A DNA stretch of 64,000 nucleotides, from NCBI GenBank assembly GCA_037349105.1, contig JAYJMM010000038.1, forward strand, positions 1,922,001-1,986,000. Reading direction: 5' to 3'. This document shows positions 13,701 through 25,700 of this stretch, piece after piece (position 1 is the first letter of the stretch; each line of letters starts with the position of its first letter). A model generated the notes under the pieces. It had not been told where the DNA came from and made no database searches. It saw only the letters and a list, made by a program, of their open reading frames with translations. The position numbers and the translations under genes were made by a program. This DNA is from Limnomonas spitsbergensis. Lineage: Eukaryota; Chlorophyta; Chlorophyceae; Chlamydomonadales.

Positions 13701-16700
13701 CTAGGAGATAGCGGCGGCGGCCACTCTTCAGACATCTCGGCGGGCGCCGCGCCGCTCCCCGCTGCGGTGGGCTCCTGATCCACCCAAGAGGTGCAGCTTC
13801 CGAGCAGCACCGCGCTCTCCGCAGGGGACGCACCGCTGAAAACCCGGGACGAGGCGCCCACAGTGGATGACGGCTCCGCCGCAGGCAAGGCGTCTGCTGC
13901 CCGGGCTGACAGCGTACCGCCTGCTGTACTGCCAACAGGGATGGACATGTGCAGTACAGAGTGCGGCGCATTGGGAGAGAGGGGACGCCGCGACAGCTGT
14001 TGCTGCACCCTCTGTTGCAGATTGTGCTGTTGCTGCTGATGCAGGGGAGCTATTGGTGAGGAGGCACGTGGCGGTGTGGTGAGTGCGCTGCCAGGGCGCG
14101 AGGTGGCAGGGCTGCTTGATGCGAACGCTACAGGCATGATCTGCACACGAGTGGAAAGGGGAGAAACAGTTTCCGTGATATGGTGAAGGATGGCAGTGTT
14201 GGGTTTGATCCCCCGGCACCTACACACAGGTTCAGCACTCTTTGTTTCTGACAGCTCGTACTCCAGCAGTGAGTTCCCGACTTTTCCGGCAGCGAGCTTG
14301 TCAGTGAGCCTCTCTCAGGAGAGGCCCCCTGAGAAGCTGAAACTGCCCACTCTCATCACACTCCACTGGCAGTGTGGGGGCGTCGGCTGGTGCGTTCAGC
14401 AATTTTGCAAACGGTGAGCACTGGTTACAGGGCTCAAGAGGCTGATGACACAGCAGCGTTGTGCCATGCACTTAACTGCTAGACTAATGCAGGTGGCTGC
14501 CGGGGAAAGCCATAAACTGAACCTGTACTATCTGGTACAATAGATTCGAATTTCCATCCCACAACGTAAGTGTTAATAGGAAATTATTATATCGGTTATA
14601 CTAACTCTTGATTGTCATTGCCGTGTACAGCCGGAAATGCAGAGGTCTTGCCCATCTGCTACAGCACCCTCCTACCATAGATTTGATATGCCTTCCCTCA
14701 GATATGAAAAACGATTTATTTGAATGCTGCCCTCACAGCAAATAATCGACAAAAACTCTTAATTTCTGACAGAAAACTGGCGTCGACAATTGATCATCAG
14801 TAAATTCATGGATCCCTCAAAACCCCAAAGAAGGTTAGTTATGAGGGAAGGCAAAGCAAATCTACAGGAATACTCCCATACGCACTTCCCTACTGCGAGA
14901 AAAAGTGCTTTAAAATGTGTTTGTTTGTATCCTTCATTTTGCTGCCCTCACCTGGCTGACGGGCAGCAGCTCTGCCGGTCGCGTTGAGGACAGGACCACC
15001 ACGTTGGACGAGGAGCGCAACAAAGACTTGCCCTCCTGCGACTGATGTGCGGAAAATGGCTTCGGGGATGAAGGCAACGGCGAGGAGGGTGGCCTGCAGA
15101 GGGGGAGGGGGGGGGCATTAACAGCTAGATTCAAAAGCCTGGCCACTCTCTCTGCTGCTCACCTTGAAGCCGATAACCGTGATTTTGGACGTGATTTTAG
15201 ACACCGTGCGAATCAGGGGAAGAGAAGAGGAGGAGAGGGGAGGGGGGACACCTTCGCACACCCTGAACCAGTGCTTATTTTAAGGATCTAGACAAACCTT
15301 CGTCTTTTAGTGCCTGCTTTTTGACCTCCTAAAGGCTCAGATTTATAGTAAATCCAAGACGAAGCCTTAATGGGGGCGGGTGTGGGGGGGCGGGAGGGCC
15401 TGAACCCTACTGCATGACCTGTCCTAGCTGTGACTTGCCTGGCTGCTGACCTTGAAGCCGATAGCCGTGGCTTTGACTCTGTGCATGTCAGTAGAACAGG
15501 GCAGGAGAGAGGGGCAGTGTCAGTGGGGTGTGTGAGCATTCCCGCAGGAATTCCAGCCAGTTCAGGGTTTGGGGTGCAGGGGCATGCGAGGGTTTCAGAT
15601 TCAGGGTGTGTAACAGTGTGGTCCGCGTGGATGGATCCCATGGCAGCTAAATAAAAAGGAAACCAGTTTAACGCATGTGGGGGGCCATGCTACAATGGGC
15701 GCTGCTTGCAAGTGGAGATATGCGTTGGCGGCACTAGCGCGTGGCAGGCTCGGATTGAGGGTCGAGGAAGGTACACATTGTGGGTCGGGCAAGGCGGGAT
15801 GGGGTTGCTGCAGATCAAGATAGAAGTCTGCATGGCGTGCTGCATGGGGTGCTGCATGGCGTGACACAGTCATAAGCAAGTTGAGTGACCCGTTCTGCAT
15901 GGTATGTTGCATGTTATGAAATAGTGATAAGACACACGAGCCACCCATTCTGCATGGTAGGCTGCATGGCATAATACTTTTGTCAGTCATTTGAGACACC
16001 CAGTCCACATGGCATGCTGCATGGTGTGAACCAGCTACCAGTCACTTAAAGCACGCACGCTATGCTGTACGTTCTGGAAGATGGAAGATATACGCTCATG
16101 TGGTAGTAGGTGCATGGCTGGATGTAGTACTCAGTCGCATGGGCCACCCAATTTGCATGGCATGGTAATTGGCGGGATACAGTTTCACGCGTGTGGGCCT
16201 CACAATGGGATGTGATGTGGATGATAAGATGTATTTTTCTGTATCATCGCACCTCTTGTGCCTGATGCAGCCCCTCGCCTCCCACTGAAGCTGCACGATG
16301 AAAAGCGCGCAGGAGAGTGTGTGAGGGACTGAGGTTGCGTTCGAGAAAGGCATATTATGGCATCAAGAACAGAGCACCATCCCCCCATTGCTCCTATCCG
16401 TTGTCACATCCCTTCTTCCTCTCCTGAGCATAAGTTTCCATCCCAGGGGCTCGGGTGCGGGTGCGGGTTGTTTTGAACAGCCATTCACCTAGGGTCAGGT
16501 GATAGCAGCTCCATGGAGGTGGTCATAGATTCCACATGTCCTGTGCGATGGATAGGCGATATGAACGAACAGGGGGCAAACGTCAAATTCGGCTCACGGA
16601 GCTAACTCCCGCACAGTCCTGTTCCCTGGGCCCCTTTTCGCCATTAGCGGAAAGTGACAGCGCAGTGTCTCACCGGCACTCCCAGGCTTCCCCGATGTCG

Positions 16701-19700
16701 ATCGCCGGATGGGCGTCACTGGTTTCGAAGACATGGGTTCAGAGGGCCTCAATAATTACGACATACTCGGGGGTCGTGGGATCAGTTGTTGCAGGCGCAA
16801 GCTGGGCACGGATCGCAAGCTTAGGTATTTGAACTCTTCCACCCGGCTGACCAGCTTGACAGGCCTAGGTCTGGCTCATTACCGCGTCACGGCTCCGCGA
16901 CCAAGACACAGAGAGTACTAGACCTGGTCCTAGAAGAAATCTCCGTGTCACCAGGAAAAGGCATTGCCACGGGTGCAGCTTTCTATTGCATTACGGACAC
17001 CACGACCTACACTGTCCACCCTGATGGACGAGCTGATACTAACAATATTACAAGGGCTGAGCTTGCTGGTATCCATGCTGTATGCCCTCACTAATGCAGA
17101 GCTACACTGACCACACTGGCGATCTCACAATTTCCCGAAAATTTCCTCTGATTCCTTGGTTTCTCTCTATGATACCCCAAAGGCCCTTCGCACCCCTCAT
17201 GCATTAAATGAATGTCAACACGCCCCCCTCCTCCTTGACATTCATGCCCTCATTTTTACCAGGCTCTATCCGCCTCCGACACCATGTCCACCTGTATAAG
17301 GTCATATCACACATCATCGTCATCGGCAATGAACTTGCTGACAAGGGTGCTGCCCTCGCACTGACATCTCCCGACACCTGTGGCTTCACTTGTGAATCGG
17401 ACGTCCAACATTTCGCGCATGGCCACGCCTCCCTCCGCCCCACGCCACTGCTGACGAACCTTAGTTTGCATTGGATCGCACCCATTCTCTTAAGGACCAC
17501 ATGCCCCGGAACTGCCTTTTTCTCACTGATGGTCCCAGTTCTCCACTCCTACCCCTTCGCTATGTCCGCATGCAAGCCCTCGTTGCCACCCCCATGCACC
17601 CAGTTTGCCACGGGACCAGGCACCTATTGCACCTTTTCACCGCTAGCGCAAGTGCCCTTATCACACCCTGCGCAGACCACCCAGTGCCTGGTTCTCCACC
17701 CTGCTGGGCCCTGCTCATCACTGTCGCTGCTGGTCCACTCACCGGCACCCTCCTCCGCTCATGCAGACTCGGTGTCGGTGGTATCTGGAGCCGGGCGCCG
17801 CTGCCCCACTCTGATGGAATGTTTGCCCTGTCCAGCGCTGGCCTCCAATTGATCCCTCCTGCCGGGCTGGGGACAGGGCACCCCTCGCTGGCGGGCCACT
17901 TGCTTTCTTGCCAGCTGGGTCCCGAGATCCGCAAGCGCCCCCCCGTCTCCCCCACTGCTACCCACAAGAGTGGGCGAGGGCAGGCCGCCGCCACAGCATG
18001 CTCCCCGACCGCTGCCTTCAGGTACCGCGGTCCAATCCCTGATTGGTGTCACCGCACCCTGGGCTTCCTCCACTGGTTTTCGCTCGCTGTCCTAGCGTAT
18101 CTAGTGCCTGTACCGGTTTACGGGCACAAGTCCCATGCATCAAATGTGATGCCCTGTTGGACAGTAAAGATTTCACAAAATTCACAATGCCAGGCTGTTG
18201 TGTGATCCCCACGCGCAGCTCGCCTGGCAATATCTCCTGACAGCCACAGCCCCAGCCTTGGACATGTCCAGCATCGGAATACTGCCCTGGACGTTGGGAA
18301 ACTTGATATGCCTGACCACGTTACGGTCACTCAGCAGTGATTGCATCATATGTTGTTGCAACCTTACGTTTAAGTATGCATGTTCCATCATCGGCCTTCC
18401 CCTTTTTCCTCTGTTGGACTCCAGATCCATGCCTTCCCGGCTCCTCGGAGCCATAATCGTCAGAGCTGGAGCTGGAGCCAAATCCACCACCCCCATGGCA
18501 TGCCCCTGACGGGCCTTGGTTGGGATGGTGCTCTCTCACACGGCGGCCACTACTTTCCTGCAGCGGTCCCTCGCTAGGGGGCTGTTGACCTGCCTCACTC
18601 CTTGACACTCTGCCACCCTCGTATGGCTGGCGATCTGCCCCATCCTGGGATCTCAGTCACCCTTCGGATGGCTGTCGGTCAGTCTCACCCTTAGATCTCC
18701 TTCCGCCCCCAGATGGTTGGCGATCTGCCCCATCCTGGGATCTCAGTCCCCCTTTTGATGGCTGGCGGTCGGTCTCACCCTTGGATCTCCTTCCGCCCCC
18801 AGATGGTTGGCGATCTGCCCCATCCTCGGATCTCAGTCCCCCTTTAGATGGCTGGCGGTCGGTCTCACCCTTGGATCTCCTTCCGCCCCCAGATGGTTGG
18901 CGATCTGCCCCATCCTCGGATCTCAGTCCCCCTTTAGATGGCTGGCGGTCGGTCTCACCCTTAGATCTCCTTCCACCCCCAGATGGTTGGCGATCTGCCC
19001 CATCCTGGGATCTCAGTCCCCCTTGAAATGGCTGGCGGTCGGTCTCACCCTTAGATCTCCTTCCACCTCCAGATGGTCGGCGAACCGCCCCATCCTGGGA
19101 TCTCAGTCCCCCTTGAAATGGCTGGCGGTCGGTCTCACCCTTGGCTCTTCTTTCGCCCCCAGACGGTTGGCGAACCGCCCCATCCTGTGATCTCCAATCC
19201 CTCTTGGATGGCTGGTGATCAGTCTCACCCCTGGATCTTCTCTCACTCTCAGATGGCTGGTGCTCCACCTGGCTAATTGATTTGGGTTACGTCGTTCCTG
19301 GTCTGCTTGCCTGATTAGTCAACCCCAAGAGTAGTACGAGATGTCACTGTAGGTTGCCTGCTCTTCTAGGCGAGTGCTGTAGATCACACCGGCTTGTGAT
19401 GACCAGCGATCTGACTGAAGCTCGCTGATTGCTTGATTATGCTATGACTGCTTTACCACAGTTCTAGACTTGACTGTTTAAGGTACTGGCCTCCTGGATG
19501 AATATGTCTGAATGCTTGGAGAGGTATACGGGTCTTCTTCACACGTTAGGTGCCTGTCCTTTTATGGGGACAAAGGAAAGAAGGCCATGGGACTGTCGAC
19601 AGGCCCTATGCAACTATGTACGGCATCCATACCCAGAGGTTGAGGGATCGAACCTGCCACACGATCTTCTCTCTCCCCCCGTCTGGAGCGCCGGGTTCCA

Positions 19701-22700
19701 TATTCCTGCCCCCTCACATAGGAGGATGGCATGGCTGCACCATGGCCCAGGCTGTGCATGGTAGCTGGAATTGAGCCTAGTCATTCCCTTCCAGCCCCAC
19801 GTGGCTGAGCGTTCAACAGGGCCCAGCGGGTATGCATTGTTCTAAAAAAATGTACGGCAAAGTCTGCCTCAGCGCAGCCTGGAAAGTCAGGCTGCAGGGC
19901 TTGTACTTAAGACACGCAGATTCCGTGACTGGGACTCCGAGACTCCGTGACTGAAACTGCGAAGATACGGTTCTGTCACGTATACGGGATTATACTGTGA
20001 CGCAAGCTTTTGTCTCCCAACTGTATTCTGCGAGTTCAGCCGGGATCAACAAATCCAGCAATTGCTTGTGCATACTGCCGTGCATTCCAAATTGTCAACG
20101 GGCATCCATGGGTGCTTGATCGCTTATTCGTATGGGATACAATTGTTTCTCTCAACATCCTTCAGTCCCTGCTTATCTAATTAGTCTTCGGCCACCCCCC
20201 CAATCCCGGTGCTTGCTCACGCCTTCCCCCCGCCCCCCCCCTGCTGCCCGCCCCCGCCCCCGCCCTTCTCCATCTCTGCCGTCATCAGCCGCTGCACCAG
20301 GCCTCCGACTAAGCCCTGCTCGCGGCCGCTCAGGGGCCGAATCTCAGAGCGAACGTCAGCACCTTCTGCAAGCTTAGCTGCAGCGCCTACCATCCCCACC
20401 CCCGTCCCCGCCCCTGACCGTGTAGCACCGGGGCCTGGCGCCCCCAGGGCCTGCCATTTCCCGCTGCCGCCCAGGGTCGGCAGCTTTCCCTCTGCCTCGG
20501 GCCGCTGCCCCTGCGGTTGCTGCTCCCAGGGCCACTGGAACTTTGGTAACCCCCAGCCCCACGTGGCCGGCTGCTGCTTGGCTACCTCGGGGCTCCTGCT
20601 GGTTCCCACGGCTGTGTCGGGGCCCATCCTCCCGCTTTGGACCGCGGCCCCGGCGGCTGCTGCAGCGGCGACCGCCGCGGCCATGCCCGCCATCTCCATG
20701 CTGGCGGAGCTCCCTCCTGCCCCCGCTGCCCGCTGCAGCTGGACCTGCCTTCTCCGCTGAGAGCCGGCGTCTGTCAGCAGGGAGCGGGCCAGGGCTGCGG
20801 CGACGTCGGCCTCCGTTGCCGACTCCCCGGCAGATTCAGCGCTGCATGACATGATTTTGCCGACATACTCATCCGCGAAGAATTTCCCCTCCTGCGGGTG
20901 ATGGGCACGGTGGCCAGTTAGAGGACACACAGGCCCGGTGGGATCGAGGATGACACGCTGGCAGCACGTAATATGATCGTGGCCACAAACTGGCCCGCAA
21001 AGATCTTACCCTCCTGCATCAAGACCCATGCCCAGGACCTGTAGGTGCGAGGGTTTATTACAGCACCGTATCATGCGGCCACCACTAGCATGATGGGGAC
21101 CAAGCCTGAACCGGTCAGCAGCCGCGATTGAGTCGAATTGCAGCTGTAGCACTAAAATGTTCCAGGGAGGAGGGCAAGCCCTTAAAGGTGATACTCTAGA
21201 GAGCGGGGCTGCATAATTGTATCAAAGGTTCCGTAAATTATGATGTTTTTGCTAGAGTAAAAGGTTTGTGACGTATGAGAGGGGATGATGAGCAGAAGCT
21301 GATACTTGGCATCCAGTTCATCCCAAATTTGCATGCTTCCATCCCTTCGCTGGACCTGTGTCAAAAGTCCAAAGGCTTTGCAAGCTTAGACTCAGGCTTA
21401 AACAAACAGGCCACCTTGACCTTGATCCCAGGCTCAGCACCAATGGATCCCTGTTATATTTCCTACCAACCAAACAGCTGGGCGCCAATGCGGCCGAACC
21501 TTCTTGAGCAGGGCCCAGGGGTGTAATGTGATTAGCCTGTACATCCCTGTAACATGATCATCATGAGTCATAGGTGCTGTGGACAACAGCCCCAGTTCCA
21601 AGCAGAAAGCTGGACGGTCAGGGTCAGGGACATGTATGGTGTGAATTTGCGATGTTAATTTGTGGTATTTCTATGAATCTGGAGGAGGCTGAAGGGTCAA
21701 ATGCACCTATGGTGTGACTTTGTGGTGTTTGTGTCAATCTGGAGGAATCTGGAGGGTCGCGCCCTAGGGAAACCCAGGTCGCGCCCTAGGGAAACCCGGG
21801 TCACACCCTAGGGAAACCCGGGTCACACTCTGGGCAAACCCAGGTCACACCCTAGGGAAACCCAGGTCGCGCCCTAGGGAAATCCGAGTCACACTCTGGG
21901 CAAACCCAGGTCACACCCTAGGGAACCCCGGGTCACACCCTAGGGAAACCCGGGTCACACTCTGGGCAAACCCAGGTCACACCCTAGGGAAACCCAGGTC
22001 ACACCCTAGGGAAACCCGGGTCTCACTCTGGGGAAACCCAGGTCACACCCTAGGGAAACCCGGGTCACACCCTAGTGAAACCCAGGTCACACCCTAGGGA
22101 AACCCAGGTCACACCCTAGGGAAACCCAGGTCACACCCTAGGGAAACCCGGGTCACACTCTGGGGAAACCCAGGTCACACCCTAGGGAAACCCAGGTCAA
22201 ACCCTAGGGAAACCCAGGTCACACCCTAGGGAAACCCAGGTCACACCCTAGGGAAACCCAGGTCACACCCTAGGGAAACCCAGGTCACACCCTGGGGAAA
22301 CCCAGGTCACACCCTAGGGAAACCCAGGTCACACCCTAGGGAAACCCAGGTCAAACCCTAGGGAAACCCAGGTCACACCCTGGGGAAACCCAGGTCACAC
22401 CCTGGGGAAACCCAGGTCACACCCTGGGGAAACCCAGGTCACACCCTAGGGAAACCCAGGTCACACCCTAGGGAAACCCAGGTCACACCCTAGGGAAACC
22501 CAGGTCAAACCCTGGGGAAACCCAGGTCAAACCCTGGGGAAACCCAGGTCACACCCTGGGGAAACCCAGGTCACATCCTAGGGAAAATCAGGTCAAACCC
22601 TGGGGAAACCCAGGTCACACCCTGGGGAAACCCAGGTCACACCCTAGGGAAACCCAGGTCAAACCCTAGGAAAACCCAGGTCACATCCTAGGGAAACCCA

Positions 22701-25700
22701 GGTCAAACCCTGGGGAAACCCAGGTCAAACCCTGGGGAAACCCAGGTCACACCCTGGGGAAACCCAGGTCAAACCTTAGGGAAACCCAGGTCACACCCTG
22801 GGGAAACCCAGGTCACACCCTGGGGAAACCCAGGTCAGACCTTGGGGAAACCCAGGTCAGACCTTGGGGAAACCCAGGTCACACCCTGGGGAAACCCAGG
22901 TCACACCCTGGGGAAACCCAGGTCAGACCTTGGGGAAACCCAGGTCACACCCTGGGGAAACCCAGGTCAGACCCTGGGGAAACCCAGGTCAGACCTTGGG
23001 GAAACCCAGGTCACACCCTGGGGAAACCCAGGTCAGACCTTGGGGAAACCCAGGTCATACCCTGGGGAAACCCAGGTCACACCCTGGGGAAACCCAGGTC
23101 AGACCTTGGGGAAACCCAGGTCACACCCTGGGGAAACCCAGGTCAGACCTTGGGGAAACCCAGGTTAGACCTTGGGGATACCCAGGTCACACCCTGGGGA
23201 AACCCAGGTCAGACCTTGGGGAAACCCAGGTCACACCCTGGGGAAACCCAGGTCAGACCTTGGGGAAACCCAGGTCACACCCTGGGGAAACCCAGGTCAG
23301 ACCTTGGGGAAACCCAGGTCAGACCTTGGGGAAACCCAGGTCAGACCTTGGGGAAACCCAGGTCACACCCTGGGGAAACCCAGGTCACACCCTGGGGAAA
23401 CCCAGGTCAGACCTTGGGGAAACCCAGGTCACACCCTGGGGAAACCCAGGTCACACCCTAGGGAAACCCAGGTCACACCCTAGGGAAACCCAGGTCAAAC
23501 CCTGGGGAAACCCAGGTCAAACCCTGGGGAAACCCAGGTCACACCCTGGGGAAACCCAGGTCACATCCTAGGGAAACCCAGGTCAAACCCTGGGGAAACC
23601 CAGGTCACACCCTGGGGAAACCCAGGTCACACCCTAGGGAAACCCAGGTCAAACCCTAGGGAAACCCAGGTCACATCCTAGGGAAACCCAGGTCAAACCC
23701 TGGGGAAACCCAGGTCAAACCCTGGGGAAACCCAGGTCACACCCTGGGGAAACCCAGGTCAGACCTTGGGGAAACCCAGGTCACACCCTGGGGAAACCCA
23801 GGTCACACCTTGGGGAAACCCGGGTCACACCCTGGGGAAACCCAGGTCACACCCTAGGGAAACCCAGGTCACACCCTAGGGAAACCCAGGTCACACCCTA
23901 GGGAAACCCAGGTCAAACCCTGGGGAAACCCGGGTCACACCCTGGGGAAACCCAGGTCACACCCTGGGGAAACCCAGGTCACATCCTAGGGAAACCCAGG
24001 TCAAACCCTGGGGAAACCCAGGTCACACCCTGGGGAAACCCAGGTCAAACCCTAGGGAAACCCAGGTCAAACCCTAGGGAAACCCAGGTCACATCCTAGG
24101 GAAACCCAGGTCAAACCCTGGGGAAACCCAGGTCAAACCCTGGGGAAACCCAGGTCACACCCTGGGGAAACCCAGGTCACACCCTGGGGAAACCCAGGTC
24201 AAACCTTAGGGAAACCCAGGTCACACCCTGGGGAAACCCAGGTCACACCCTGGGGAAACCCAGGTCACACCTTGGGGAAACCCAGGTCAGACCTTGGAGA
24301 AACCCAGGTCACACCCTGGGGAAACCCAGGTCAGACCTTGGGGAAACCCAGGTCACACCCTGGGGAAACCCAGGTCACACCCTGGGGAAACCCAGGTCAG
24401 ACCTTGGGGAAACCCAGGTCACACCCTGGGGAAACCCAGGTCAGACCTTGGGGAAACCCAGGTTAGACCTTGGGGATACCCAGGTCACACCCTGGGGAAA
24501 CCCAGGTCAGACCTTGGGGAAACCCAGGTCACACCCTGGGGAAACCCAGGTCAGACCTTGGGGAAACCCAGGTCACACCCTGGGGAAACCCAGGTCAGAC
24601 CTTGGGGAAACCCAGGTCAGACCTTGGGGAAACCCAGGTCAGACCTTGGGGAAACCCAGGTCACACCCTGGGGAAACCCAGGTCACACCCTGGGGAAACC
24701 CAGGTCAGACCTTGGGGAAACCCAGGTCACACCCTGGGGAAACCCAGGTCACACCCTAGGGAAACCCAGGTCACACCCTAGGGAAACCCAGGTCAAACCC
24801 TGGGGAAACCCAGGTCAAACCCTGGGGAAACCCAGGTCACACCCTGGGGAAACCCAGGTCACATCCTAGGGAAACCCAGGTCAAACCCTGGGGAAACCCA
24901 GGTCACACCCTGGGGAAACCCAGGTCACACCCTAGGGAAACCCAGGTCAAACCCTAGGGAAACCCAGGTCACATCCTAGGGAAACCCAGGTCAAACCCTG
25001 GGGAAACCCAGGTCAAACCCTGGGGAAACCCAGGTCACACCCTGGGGAAACCCAGGTCAGACCTTGGGGAAACCCAGGTCACACCCTGGGGAAACCCAGG
25101 TCACACCTTGGGGAAACCCGGGTCACACCCTGGGGAAACCCAGGTCACACCCTAGGGAAACCCAGGTCACACCCTAGGGAAACCCAGGTCACACCCTAGG
25201 GAAACCCAGGTCAAACCCTGGGGAAACCCGGGTCACACCCTGGGGAAACCCAGGTCACACCCTGGGGAAACCCAGGTCACATCCTAGGGAAACCCAGGTC
25301 AAACCCTGGGGAAACCCAGGTCACACCCTGGGGAAACCCAGGTCAAACCCTAGGGAAACCCAGGTCAAACCCTAGGGAAACCCAGGTCACATCCTAGGGA
25401 AACCCAGGTCAAACCCTGGGGAAACCCAGGTCAAACCCTGGGGAAACCCAGGTCACACCCTGGGGAAACCCAGGTCACACCCTGGGGAAACCCAGGTCAA
25501 ACCTTAGGGAAACCCAGGTCACACCCTGGGGAAACCCAGGTCACACCCTGGGGAAACCCAGGTCACACCTTGGGGAAACCCAGGTCAGACCTTGGAGAAA
25601 CCCAGGTCACACCCTGGGGAAACCCAGGTCAGACCTTGGGGAAACCCAGGTCACACCCTGGGGAAACCCAGGTCACACCCTGGGGAAACCCAGGTCAGAC

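Noticed and set aside
20209..20760. Plus-strand Pro/Ala/Arg frame of 183 codons
   Set aside because: Shadow of the GC-rich minus-strand MORN exon 20891-20221, which is supported by splice phases.
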